This document shows positions 20,885 through 30,928 of a stretch of 64,000 nt of DNA, in pieces; position 1 is the first letter of the stretch, and every line of letters begins with the position of its first letter. The DNA is from Ornithodoros turicata (lineage: Eukaryota > Arthropoda > Arachnida > Ixodida > Argasidae). The notes beneath the pieces were generated by a model. That model worked only from the letters and a program-made list of their open reading frames with translations, searched no databases and was not told the origin of the DNA. The position numbers and the translations under genes were made by a program. The stretch is taken from the NCBI RefSeq assembly GCF_037126465.1, contig NW_026999445.1, positions 186,001 through 250,000 on the forward strand, written 5' to 3'.

Positions 20885-21150
20885 GCGCCCCTTAGGCAAA
20901 GAATAGTAGCCTAATTCAGTTCTGGTTGGAGTAGCAATAGTATCCCTGGCAACGTCCCCTGTGTGCTCTTTTAGTCTTGGCCCACGTCTTTTGTCTATCT
21001 CGCCAATGTAGGTTGCATCACAGTCTATGCACTCAACATTTTATACAACACCGCTTTGTTCATGAGCCGGGGTGCGATCTTTACGTTTTCTGAACGTTGC
21101 AAGACATACAGCACTCGCTTCCACTCCCTTATCCGCCAATGAATTACGTC
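20885..21150 (-). pseudogene. Penelope-like GIY-YIG endonuclease fragment
   Basis: The minus-strand frame shows a linker ending RKDRTPAHEQSGVV, one TAA, then NVECIDCDATYIGEIDKRRG and LKEHTGDV. This matches the start of the GIY-YIG endonuclease of Penelope-like elements: the linker, a Cys pair, YIG, and the Arg-x-x-x-H helix. One nonsense codon replaces the residue after VV. The C-terminal half of the nuclease (Glu region) is missing. The sequence differs clearly from the copy at 24112-24618, so a separate lineage is represented. Confidence 0.7.
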
Positions 21151-21508
21151 CTTTTGCGCTTCGCCGCGACCAGCCGCGATACAAATATGTAAACTGAAAC
21201 CAATTAATTACTGCTAGAAATGACTCGCTCCCGTGGCAGATTTTTCTCTAAAAGGTGTCCACTGAAGGTTCGAAAAGGTGACGAACCCATTTTAATGCCG
21301 ACAGCGCCCTGCTCTAGAAGTTATGTTTCTTCTCGAAACTCGTTTGAATTTTCATTTAAATAATGAGCGCCTCCCGCTCTTTCCCACGGTGCGCAGCTTG
21401 TAGGCGGTATTGGACAGGTACTTGTAAAAAAGAAAGTTCTTCGATTGGTCCTCCGGTTCGTGAACTACTTAGCTCGGGGATTTAACTGAGATACCCTATA
21501 GAAGGTTT

Positions 21509-21532
21509 CCCGCGGGAGTGAGTTCCCGCGGG
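21509..21532. repeat. GC-rich hairpin
   Basis: CCCGCGGGA, a 6-nt loop, then TCCCGCGGG. A perfect 9-bp stem with no associated gene. Confidence 0.6.
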
Positions 21533-21639
21533 GACACTCCGCTGTATATTGTTCTTGGAACAAAATAGTATCTAATGCTATGTACATGGGTGACTAGAAG
21601 AGGACTGATGCTGCCTAATCCAGCCCAGCAACGCTCTGC

Positions 21640-21800
21640 GCTCAAAGCTCTTCTGACATTTCTGGGCACCATCGGACTTCGATCGTTATTGTGAAGGGGC
21701 TCGTTATTTTATTCCCCACATTCCCACCGGCAATCGGGTAGAGTATCGCCTGTGGCGATGAACCCAGAAATAAAGTTTTAGTTGTTGATGCTGCTGCCTC
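21640..21800 (+). repeat. LINE 3' tail fragment
   Basis: GGGCACCATCGGA..., then a GCCTGTGGCGATGAACCC block, then AAATAAAGTTTTAGTTGTTG. It reads as a plus-strand LINE 3' UTR with poly(A) signal and a decayed (GTT)n tail. Confidence 0.5.
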
Positions 21801-21877
21801 TCGATTTTTTCTTTTTTTTTCCAAGGAGAAAATGTCTGTAAGGTTATTTAATATATTGAACATAATTTACCTATACC

Positions 21878-22125
21878 TAAACTCTTAGAAATGAACTTCA
21901 CCACATAGCACGCTCCTAGCCAACCATCATCCCGAATGACAACGTTCTCGCCCCTGATTTGTTGAAAACGGGAGGCGGAGCCTATTCTGTGCCATGCATA
22001 ATGTGCACAACATAGGCTCCGCCTTCCGTTTTCAACAAATCTAGAGCAAGAACGTTGTCATTCGGGATTATGGTTGGCTAGGAGCGTGCTATGTGGGAAG
22101 TTCATTTTTAAGAGTGTACCTAAGT
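21878..22125. mobile_element. Palindromic MITE, copy 2
   Basis: Ends ACTCTTAGAAATGAACTTCACC and its inverse, with arms through GCACGCTCCTAGCCAACCATCAT and a centre near 22003. The core is AGGCGGAGCCTAT, whereas copy 1 has GGCGTACGCC. Same family, diverged. Confidence 0.85.
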
Positions 22126-22164
22126 TGCAGCAGGAACATGAACAATGTCAAGCGACCAGATCGT

Positions 22165-22344
22165 GAGTTAGAAGGAACAAGTAAGGTTAGAAACATATAA
22201 AAAATTGTTTGAACGAGACTTTCGTGTAGCAGTCTACACGTCATCAGGTGATGATGAAGTGATGGAGTGTAGACTGTTACACGAGAGTCTCGTTCAAATA
22301 TCTTTTTTTCTATGTTTCTAAGCGTTACTAGTTCGTTCTAATTC
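22165..22344. mobile_element. Fold-back element with hammerhead-like centre
   Basis: The arms (22165-22239 and 22267-22344) are inverted copies through TTGAACGAGACT and GTGTAGACTG. On the minus strand the centre reads CTGATGA, a 6-bp hairpin, then GAAA, flanked by complementary 13-mers. See the findings. It lies downstream of the GMC gene. Confidence 0.75.
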
Positions 22345-22533
22345 ATATACCTACCTAAGTTAAGTGTACCTACTATTGGCATCTCGACGGCAGGTAGCGG
22401 TCTATCCATATCACATAGTTGGAGAGGTGCTTCCATATTAAATATAGCTCCTTCAGCGAGTTCTTACATTTCGCGTGCTCACAACATTCTCATAACCGTT
22501 TTCACTGGAAGACAATGCTGCGACATTCTTCAC

Positions 22534-22539
22534 TTTATT
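22534..22539 (-). terminator. Poly(A) signal AATAAA after GMC stop
   Basis: Minus-strand AATAAA about 18 bases past the GMC stop codon. It is close to the stop but correctly placed to be the polyadenylation signal. Confidence 0.45.
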
Positions 22540-22556
22540 TTGAGTTACTGCTAAGA

Positions 22557-22713
22557 TTACATAGAGTTTGGGTCGTAGAGTCCGTGGTCTTGCAATATCA
22601 TAGCGGCTCCCTTGGCTCCAATCATCATGGCGGGCACATTGGTGTTTCCCGAGACTATATTAGGCATGATTGAGCAGTCCACCACTCGAAGACCCTTGAT
22701 GCCAGCAATCACA
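22557..22713 (-). CDS. GMC oxidoreductase, last exon (C-terminus)
   Basis: The terminal exon of the GMC flavoenzyme gene. It follows a CTCACAG acceptor and starts by completing an Ser codon from the preceding exon (AG|T). It then encodes [14 protein letters not shown] and [14 protein letters not shown], and ends NSM-stop with TAA at 22557-22559. The SGNTN asparagine lies where the family's second catalytic His/Asn sits. The usual EKAADMI helix reads AKGAAMI, a mild change. The length of 157 bases and the phase fit the upstream exon at 44497-44713 across a 21.8-kb intron. The frame is intact. Confidence 0.88.
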
Positions 22714-22859
22714 CTGTGAGACGATAAGCTGGTCAAGCAAGCTATTACTCGGTTTAGTGTGCCAACTGTACATTAAATTGCGCTCCTTTTGGGGGTCACC
22801 AAGGGATTTGCACTGGGACAGCGACCGAGAGCGTTGACGCACAGATGGCAGCAAACGTT

Positions 22860-23600
22860 ATGATGTGGTCAAAATTGGTGGGCAGGTGACCCCCAGGAAC
22901 GTAGCAAAAAGTACAGTTGCATGGAAGAGCTTCGAGGCCTTTATCAAATATTTGCAAAAATCCAGGCTAAGTGTAAGTTGACGCCAGTATATGAACAGGG
23001 TAACCTGTTAGGCTAGGTAAAAGAAGTACGCCATACTCTTAAACACCGTATACCGCCTATTCCGCCTGTTTTTATTTGCCGTATTTACCCAATTTTTCTC
23101 GAACATCGACCCGATATCGATCTGCATCCGATATCCCATATCGTTTCGTTCCTTCGATGATTTCCCATTCCTTTTGGGTTTGCCAGTTCTGCTGTGAAGG
23201 AACATCAATCGTCTATACAAACTAAAGCTTATAGAGTGAACACGATCGATGCTTGAAGGTCAGCTACGCCGATTTCCCGATGTGTTAGAACGGTTGTGAC
23301 ATTCAGAACGAGCACATCCAACTACCCCCGAAACGCATCTTCGTTTATCACTTTTGTCTTCCTATTACGAAAATTAATTAATCAAAGAAACCAAAACAAG
23401 CCATGAGCGCAGCCATTTTTGTGACGTAGATGGGAAAAACCTGCTCCATCTACGTAGATAGAGAATCGTACTTCTGATTGGATGAAAGCTGAGGCTTTCT
23501 CTGACTTCCCTGGCGTCAACTCCCGTTTGCGAGGAAATCCAGTTATGGCCGCCGGCTACGATGAGCGAAACGCTCATCGTAGTCCTAGGTAATCCCGAGA
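22860..23600. repeat. Non-coding intron DNA with a perfect hairpin
   Basis: No gene or element recognised, apart from a perfect 12-bp stem with a 3-base loop at 23556-23582 (CTACGATGAGCG, AAA, CGCTCATCGTAG). Confidence 0.5.
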
Positions 23601-23611
23601 ACTATTGAACG

Positions 23612-23980
23612 ATGGAAACAACAACTGCCATTCAGCTGCCATTCACGTCGACCCGTTTGCTGCCTTTACTACAAGTGCAGGAATGGGAGCGATTGCGCAA
23701 CAACGTGAGACTTGGTGGTCATTTGAACATATACCTACAGGCTGCAGAGGACTGGTCTTCAAAGAAAAAAGACCGTATTTCTGCCCGTGCGCATCGTGCG
23801 ATTGCCAGGCTTGTCACACGAGATACATATATTGTGCAGCATCGTAGTGTGACCGCAATGAACGACGTAGGAATGTATCGTGACCATTCGAACTGCTTCG
23901 TTCAGCCATTCGTCGGTTATATGAAAGTGGTCATTACAGTTGCCCCGCACAAAAACTGTTGGATGTATAATGTAAAAAAC
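23612..23980 (+). other. Unrecognised open frame abutting Penelope insertion
   Basis: An open plus-strand frame with balanced amino-acid use, including VTRDTYIVQHRSVTAMNDVG and YMKVVITVAPHKNCW. It runs into the Penelope tail near 23980 and ends at 24037. I do not recognise a family. It could be a fragment of a transposon protein interrupted by the Penelope insertion, or a chance frame. Confidence 0.3.
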
Positions 23981-23984
23981 CCCG

Positions 23985-24650
23985 AGACTAGGGAACACGA
24001 AGGGACAGACACAACACGAAGTCTCAAACACAGCTGAAAATTTTACTTCACAAAACAGAAATATATACAAACAGAAGGGAAAGGAACACCAGTTGAGAAC
24101 AAAATAGAAGGTCATTTCGGGGGAACGAGCAGTCTGTTCAAGGCCGGACCGAAGATTACGGAAGGTTTGCTGACACAGTTCCCACAAGAAGTTATGAAAA
24201 GTGTCTCTCTCAACAGTCTTCTGTGTGGGTCCACTTCGGATGCCTTTACAATTGTTTCATCCCATAGAGGGAAGCAATCTGAGCATTCTTCCAAATGTTT
24301 TGCAATTTCAGAGTTTGAGGCTTTATTTTTTACTTTTAAAGAATGCTCTCTCAAACGATCATTTAAGCAACGTTTTGTCTGGCCAATATAACAGAAACCA
24401 CAAGCTAAGGGGATCTGGTAAACAACGTTTGAAGAACAAGGGACAAATTTATTCCGGTGATTCTTGCAAAAAACTTCAGGTTTGGCGAAAGGCGTGAGGC
24501 GGTCAAGACGGAAGTTGTTCTTGAAAACGATGTTGATTTGAAACTTCTTCGCAACGGCTAACAAGTTGTGAGACACTTTGTGAAAGAAGGGGTTTTTTAC
24601 ATTATGCATCATCTTCACCAGCTCGCTTGCTTCCTAGCCATTTTTTCATT
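23985..24650 (-). mobile_element. Penelope-like element, 5'-truncated
   Basis: Comprises the GIY-YIG endonuclease frame at 24112-24618 and a 3' UTR ending near 23985 in a GTCTGTCCCTTCGTGTTCCC-type sequence. The reverse transcriptase is missing. An 18-base inverted repeat, ATAATGTAAAAAACCCC, lies at the left flank (23967-23984) and near the 5' end (24587-24606). Confidence 0.7.
24112..24618 (-). CDS. Penelope-like GIY-YIG endonuclease domain
   Basis: A 168-residue open frame. The N-terminal ~75 residues form the linker that follows RT in Penelope-like elements (ending FVPCSSN). Then comes the nuclease: VVYQIPLACGFCYIGQT contains the GIY-YIG equivalent (VVYQ...CYIG), followed by RCLNDRLREH with the catalytic Arg and helix His. 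KHLEECSDCFPLW and a C-terminal RLLRETLFI segment carry the metal-binding Glu region. No stop or frameshift is seen. The domain nicks target DNA for insertion in complete elements. Without RT it cannot act alone. Confidence 0.82.
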   Translation of the reverse strand: MKMMHNVKNPFFHKVSHNLLAVAKKFQINIVFKNNFRLDRLTPFAKPEVFCKNHRNKFVPCSSNVVYQIPLACGFCYIGQTKRCLNDRLREHSLKVKNKASNSEIAKHLEECSDCFPLWDETIVKASEVDPHRRLLRETLFITSCGNCVSKPSVIFGPALNRLLVPPK

Positions 24651-24839
24651 GTTGGATGTAGTTTTGTAGTGTGTTGGTTATCTTGTAGAGCGCATCGCGG
24701 GATGTAGATCGAGAGCCCTTATACACTGAAAAAAATTTCTGTAAAATAACGGAGAAAAAACAGAGAAATTCCCTGTAAATGGGTACAGACTCTTCTGTAT
24801 AACCATTTCACAGAGCATACTCTGTTTAAGAACTGCAGC

Positions 24840-27800
24840 GAGCACGATCGACGTTTGTCAGCCATATTGCAATCAGTTCAGCAAAAATGCGATCGAATCA
24901 AATATTTTTTCTCCCGCTTCGACACGAGCGTGAGATTCGTGGAATCGTCGTCTGTTGACCGTGCTCTCACAAACGTGGGCTCACGAACTGCGGTTTCGAA
25001 AGTTGGCGGTTGGCGCTCTGCTGCGTAGCTGCATCTCTCGGCTTCAGGTGAGCAGCTTTCTTGTTGAAATTGAATCCCATTGTCATGGTCAGTAGCAAGT
25101 GCACAGTGCTAGCTTTTTGATACCGGAACAGAAGTTCCACTAAGAGTGTGTGCCTGTGCGGAGACAAGTAGTGTTTGTCGTGTCGTACAAACAGAAACTG
25201 TTTAGGCCTAACTTCACCAATGCATGCCATTTATACTCGCCGCGTAGTGAAGTCATGTGGTTGAGCATAAAACGACACGGCGATATGCTCAAACTGACTG
25301 CATCGGGGTGCATATCAATTCTTGACGCGGGTATGCTTGAATGTGTACGTTATTGAGCATGTTCCTGAAGGCAAGTTGCTGTAACGGCAGTGGGATGATT
25401 GTGCGTGCACCTGACCGCGCAGTCGGAGTTGAGCCAAGAATATGTGGTACGGTGCATGTTATCGTTTGACCCAATCGGTGTCTCGTTCGTTATTAGATAA
25501 CAATACCCACAAGAGCGAACCGCTCCTCTTCACCGTGATATTCGTTGTCGGCATCAGCTTACACAACTGATGGCTCACAAGAGCCTGGCGTGAATGAGAA
25601 CCCGAAAGTTATGATGTTCACATTTCCTGTGCGGCGTTAGCAAACTGTTGGATGCGTGAGTGTTGTATTACAAGCGTCTTGAGTAGAATATATGTGTTGT
25701 CCTCAAGCAGAATGAAGAAAAACGTACAAGTGCAAGAAATGGGCCGCTCCACGCCTGTAGCCGGTGTGGAACACCGGGGCAACCATATGAATATTAACAG
25801 CTATTTATTTCCTTGCTACCATCCTGAGTAAAGGGTGACATTTGAGACGTTTCATGCACCTTCAGAGCACTGCGAGAGAAAACACCGTCAAAAAAGGAAA
25901 GTGTCCGTCAGTGAATGTGAGTAGTGCATCGTTGTGCTTTGAAGAAAGTGCAAATGCTGTGTGTAATAATTGTAATCGATTACCTAATTGATACTCGAGA
26001 GGCTAGCAGTTTTTCTTTGAATTATCAGCACACTTTTATGTGCACATTCAAGGCAACAACACTAATAAGTGTGAATTGAGCAAAAGTGATGTTTTTTGTT
26101 AAGCAGCTTTCAGCTTTTTCAATTATGGACAACATATCCGATAAAAAAATAGTTTCAATTCATTGGAGCTGTGGCACGTCAAACTTCACACTAATTGTTG
26201 TAGATGCTGCTTGAACCTGATCATATAGCATTGCAAATCAGGAACCTTATGCAGGGAGCTAATAAGCAACCGTGGCATTCTTCCTGGCAGCTGACCAGCG
26301 GATTATGATTTCCTTCCTTCTTGATGTGTTTTGTATGTTTTCATACATGTCAAGCTATTTCTTTTGGAACACAGTGTGACTCGCCTAGTAATGAGAAGCA
26401 ATTAAACTACTTGTAGCTCAGCTACTAATTAAACTACTTTTCTTGTATTTGAGTGGTAGGTACCCTTACTCTGCAAAGGGTAGTTCAAACCGAAGCGCAG
26501 CTAATCACTATTATTTTAACAGCAAAAAATACTTTAAATTTCTTTGCGTTTTCATGACTTGTGAGAGACTAACATAGGGTTGATTGTTTTGTGCAATCAT
26601 GGCATCATTCTGTTAAGTGTCCTAAGAGCACCTTTGCACATTGCAGATATTTCCTGGGCATCAAACTGTCTACAAAATACATGAGAAGTCGAAGAGCAGC
26701 CATGTGAGTGGATCAGCAGCAAGGGCGCTCTCTTTGTTCATAAAACTAAAAGACTTCAAAGCAATGAAGTTGGTTCTTACCTAGATTGTACTTGTTGTGC
26801 TCACCATCGTGAACGGGTGCAGGAAAACACAGAAATGTAGCGACAAATTCATGAGAAACACATTTAGTGCAGGTAATTGATGGCAACACAAGACATTTCC
26901 TGCTATTGTGAGCTGGCAGTGAGAACATACTAAGTACCTGTCTTGAAAATTATCATCAGAAAGGTAGAGGAGTCATGGTTGTTGTCGTGAGCTGTTCTGA
27001 GTATTCTGTCATTGGTCTGTCTGAGCTCTCCATTGCACTCGTTCGCCATGCTGATAAGCTGCATACACTATATTGTACTACCACTTTTGTGATATGCAGG
27101 ATGGCATAGCAACATGTTATATAAACATTAATGTGATTGTTACATATTTTAAAAGAAAGGAATTGCATGAGGTAGCAAGAACTGTCTCAGCAGAAACGTG
27201 AAGGAACTGCTGCAGCTACACACAGTCCCAGTCCCAGTACCTACGTCAAAGATTTGTAACAAAGGCATGCGGCCAACAGTATTTCGCTCCATTATGTCTC
27301 CACGGCCTTAGGTACTGGGCTTCATTTCTTATGAGCTCTATCATGATGATCTTTGAGCAAGCAGCTCAGTAAGTTACCCAGTCAAGGCCACTTAAGGCCC
27401 TGTGCCATGGCTCGAAAGAGAAATCCTGATGAAATTACTCGGCGTTGACTCAGGCATATCGATCATCACAAGCTAGGAAAAAAAACTGAAAAACTACATG
27501 TCCCCATCTGACCTATTGAGCATGCTTTTGCTCCCCATGCGACAAGAGGAGGTTCGCAAGCTGAGCCAAAGTAACTGCAGGAGCACAGAACAACAACAAC
27601 GACAAAAAATGCAAAGGAGAGAGGGTAAGATTGGGGGGTGTAATTGGCGACAGATATATTTGATGCAGATCAGCATGCAGCAACCCTCTTTTCTGTGGTG
27701 CTACCCTGCAAACTTTTTCATTACCACTTTCCCCCTAGGTTTGTGTAAGTTACTCACAACCCCTCTCTAAGCACGGATGGAGTGAAGGCATGCTGAATTC

Positions 27801-28863
27801 GCTATGCGCAGAACTGCAGAGGTGCCACAAGGCATCATTTTCTGGGTATCTTTGCCACTACTTGGTTCATGAATTATGATCAGACTCATGGCAACATGGA
27901 GTAATGTTTAGATGGGCTTCGTTTTGGTGCCATGCAAATGTAGTCTTAACTACGGAAATTTCTTTTTTGATAAATGGTGTGATAATAAACTTCAGAAAAA
28001 ATTAATCCTTCTGAAACATCACAAGGTGACAAAACAAAATGCGATCAAATACGAATGACTGCATGTGTCTACCTAGGGACTTTTCTTGTTGTTTTCTGAT
28101 ATGGGTGCCTGTCATCTTACAGTGTAGCAGCTTTTTCTTCACGTTTATGCCATGGCCATTTTACAATATCTTGCCTTATCGTTTAAGACGCATAACAGTA
28201 TGAAAAATGAGGCTTCTGCATTGCCTTTGTGATTTTGTTTTCGGTACAAAACATTATCTTATTTGGAATGTGCCTGAGAAAGTATGCTCGTTCATTCAAG
28301 CTAACTTTCTTTACCTATTTAATGATATGTTATATTTGTGTGAATGTGTAAAATGCTACATAAACTTTATCGTTCAGAGCAGGGAACTGTTTTTACATTT
28401 TGTTCGTTGTCAATATCACACAATTTGTTTACTTATTGTGTACCTGAAAGAGCATGGCGCAGTTCTGCTGCATCTGCTTATTTAATTTTAGACAAATTTG
28501 TGAATGCACCAAACGAGCATAGAACAGTACTTGTCAGCTTTCTAGAGCAGAAAACTGTTGAAACAGCCAAAGTTCTACTGTGTTTTCACTCTTCCGCTCA
28601 GGACAGTTCTTTGATCCATAATGGGCCAGAGCAAGAACGCTAGTTCATTAACACATTTCATTGATTTAATTGTACAGGTTATATGCCATTTAGTGTAACA
28701 TTGCCTTATTTTGTAATGACTTTTCTAAAATGGTTTGCACACGTGTCAAAGCCATCTACTTTATTGTGCTAGAAAATATGTCAAACTTAATAACTCCTTG
28801 TTGATACAGTGGTTTCAGTCCCCTAAATTGTCATTATGATTGCCTACTCAGTGTCTTTGTGCT
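24840..28863. other. AT-rich non-coding stretch
   Basis: About 4 kb on the left of the LTR retrotransposon. No frame has recognisable domains on either strand. It lies inside the possible large TIR element and the last GMC intron. Confidence 0.4.
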
Positions 28864-30014
28864 TGTGACAAAACCAAGATGACCGTCTCACTTCGCCTCT
28901 CCCAACAGTCTTCCCCAACCCGTAAGACACCTGGGCAGGCCTCAGGGTCACACCTGGCTTTGTCTAGGTCCACCCCGCTGTGCTTTGGTCACGCTGGCAC
29001 AGCTTAAGTACTTTGTCTCGTTGAAGGGTTGAATGAAAGGGACGCGCTTCCGCATAGCTGTTTTGTACACAATACCGAAAATCTGTGAGCGAATACATGA
29101 GCGAATACATGAACATCTCTTGTTCAACATGAAGGTATTTTACTTCCCCATCTGTCTAGACGACGGGAGCCGTGTTTTCTGCAACAAACTGGAGAAGCAC
29201 CTGTCTCCAATTAAGAGGTCATAGATGAACAGGAAATGCCAAGGACAGGGGGAAAAACAACTCTAAGGGCTAAAAGCCATTAGAAGTATGTATATGTTTT
29301 TTTTTTTTAGTATTCAGGGTCGAGCAGAACAAGTCAGGGGAGAGGGATTTAAAGAAAGAGAAAATAAAAGAACAGGAGGGAATAAAAAGGATAGTGGTCT
29401 TTGTGTGGAGAGGCAGCCAGAAATGTAACCCCGAACGTACGAGCCAGGACCAGTTCCGTTTTCCCGCCAGATTGCAGCTATCGTCCTAAGTGTATATTTC
29501 CTATGTGAAGTGAAGTGAAGTGTTGTGCCTTCACCCAATTCGGACTCGACCATCGCATCGCAAGCCAACTTCCTGAAGTTCAACCAGTCCACGTCTGCCA
29601 TCATCCATCCGACAGCTAAGACTTTCACTTGTTCTCTTACAAACTTTACCTATTATCGGAAGCTTGCATCAGATTTATCTGTTAGTTGACGGGTTAAATT
29701 GTAGCTGTTGCATCTGTTTACATGACTAGTTGTTATAAGTAAATTTGATGTTGTTGTTCGAACACTTTTCTCTCTGTCTGATCCAGTGTTGCTTTAGCAT
29801 GTGTCTTCGGACATAGGACAGTCCGCCCAATTCTTCTGTTTGTCCTAGCGGTGTTGCATTTCCTAACCGTGAGGGTCAATATCGACTGCCGGTGGAGAAC
29901 GCTCATCCCTCCGAGATTAAAACGGAGGTGAAAGCCCACTTGGTGCTATCGCGAAACGACCCTTATACGATGGCGGGACCACCCCCTTTAGATGCATCCT
30001 AACTTTCGGTGACA
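28864..30014 (+). repeat. 5' LTR
   Basis: Starts TGTGACAAAACC and ends CGGTGACA. It carries about 32 bp near 29090-29125 not present in the 3' LTR, where GCGAATACATGA is duplicated, and a 12-T run where the partner has 9. Confidence 0.93.
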
Positions 30015-30022
30015 AATAAAAC

Positions 30023-30040
30023 TGGCGTCCGCGACAGGAC
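30023..30040 (+). promoter_or_regulatory. Primer-binding site, tRNA-Arg-like
   Basis: TGGCGTCCGCGACAGGAC begins 8 bases inside the 5' LTR end. It is close to the tRNA-Arg-type sites of arthropod gypsy elements (TGGCGACCGTGACAGGA as I recall). The tRNA identity is inferred. Confidence 0.65.
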
Positions 30041-30193
30041 GGGCTGTCCACACACATCGAGACGGAGGGAAAACGTGAAGCCTGCCTATCATGAGAGAAA
30101 ACGTGCATAATTGAGAGTGCTCATGCTGATAACCGAGTAGAGGAGGGGTGTACTTCGAAAATAGTTACCGTTTTTGTGGAATAAGGGTGAAGG

Positions 30194-30928
30194 GTGCGAA
30201 TTGCAGAAATGGAGACAGAAGTCACTGAGAAACTAACCGCCATGGGAAAAACCCTGGGCCTCGACGGCAAGGAGCTCCTAGAGTGGGTCAAGTTAGAGCG
30301 GGACAGATTCCGCGAGGATCCTTTGGCGGAGCGCGAGAAACGCAAGGAAGAGGCAGAAGCTGCAGAAAGGCTAAAACGCCTAGAACTAGAAGCATCAAGC
30401 AAGAAACTGTTAGAACTTGAAAAGGAGAAAGAATTACTCCTCCTCAAGACACAATACAGCCAAGGCGTAGGAACGGGACACGGTCCGATTGACTCGGTTC
30501 GATTCCAGGGGATAAGCCCTCACAAAATGCTACCTCATTTTGATGATCGGAAGGACGACTTAGATGCTTATCTGGTCAGGTTCGAGAAAGTGGCAGAAGG
30601 CCAAAAATGGGCGCGAGATCAGTGGGCAAGTGCCCTCAGTATTTGTCTCACGGGAGAAGCGTTAGCGGTTTATGGAAGAATGGCCCCAGACGACTGCGTT
30701 AATTACGACAAAGTGAAACTCGCGTTGTTACAACGGTTTAGGATGACCGAAGATGGGTTTCGAGAGAAGTTCCGCAACTCAATGCCGAAGGATGGCGAGA
30801 CAGTCGCACAATATGTCGCGCGCTTAGACAATTATTGGGAGCGTTGGATTGAACTCTCGCATACAAAAAAGGGGTATGATGAAGTAAAAGAACTGTTACT
30901 AAAGGAACAGCTGCTAGCTCACAGCTAA
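30194..30928 (+). pseudogene. Gag N-terminal part (ends at premature TAA)
   Basis: About 244 residues. A long charged coiled-coil region lies near residues 35-95, rich in Glu, Lys, Arg and Leu, followed by the capsid-like domain (KMLPHFDDRKDDLDAYLVRFE, WASALSICLTGEALAVYG, VAQYVARLDNYWERWI). TAA at 30926-30928 interrupts the frame; the very next codons continue in the same frame with typical Gag sequence (LTLYMRERKGETLQEL). So gag once ran on toward the zinc knuckles. Whether the TAA is a mutation or read through cannot be told. The ATG at ~30209 is an alternative start to that at 30194. Confidence 0.8.

Noticed and set aside
28864..30014. Frames inside the LTRs (for example 29314-29628)
   Set aside because: Repeated in both LTRs but without domains; they are chance frames in LTR sequence.
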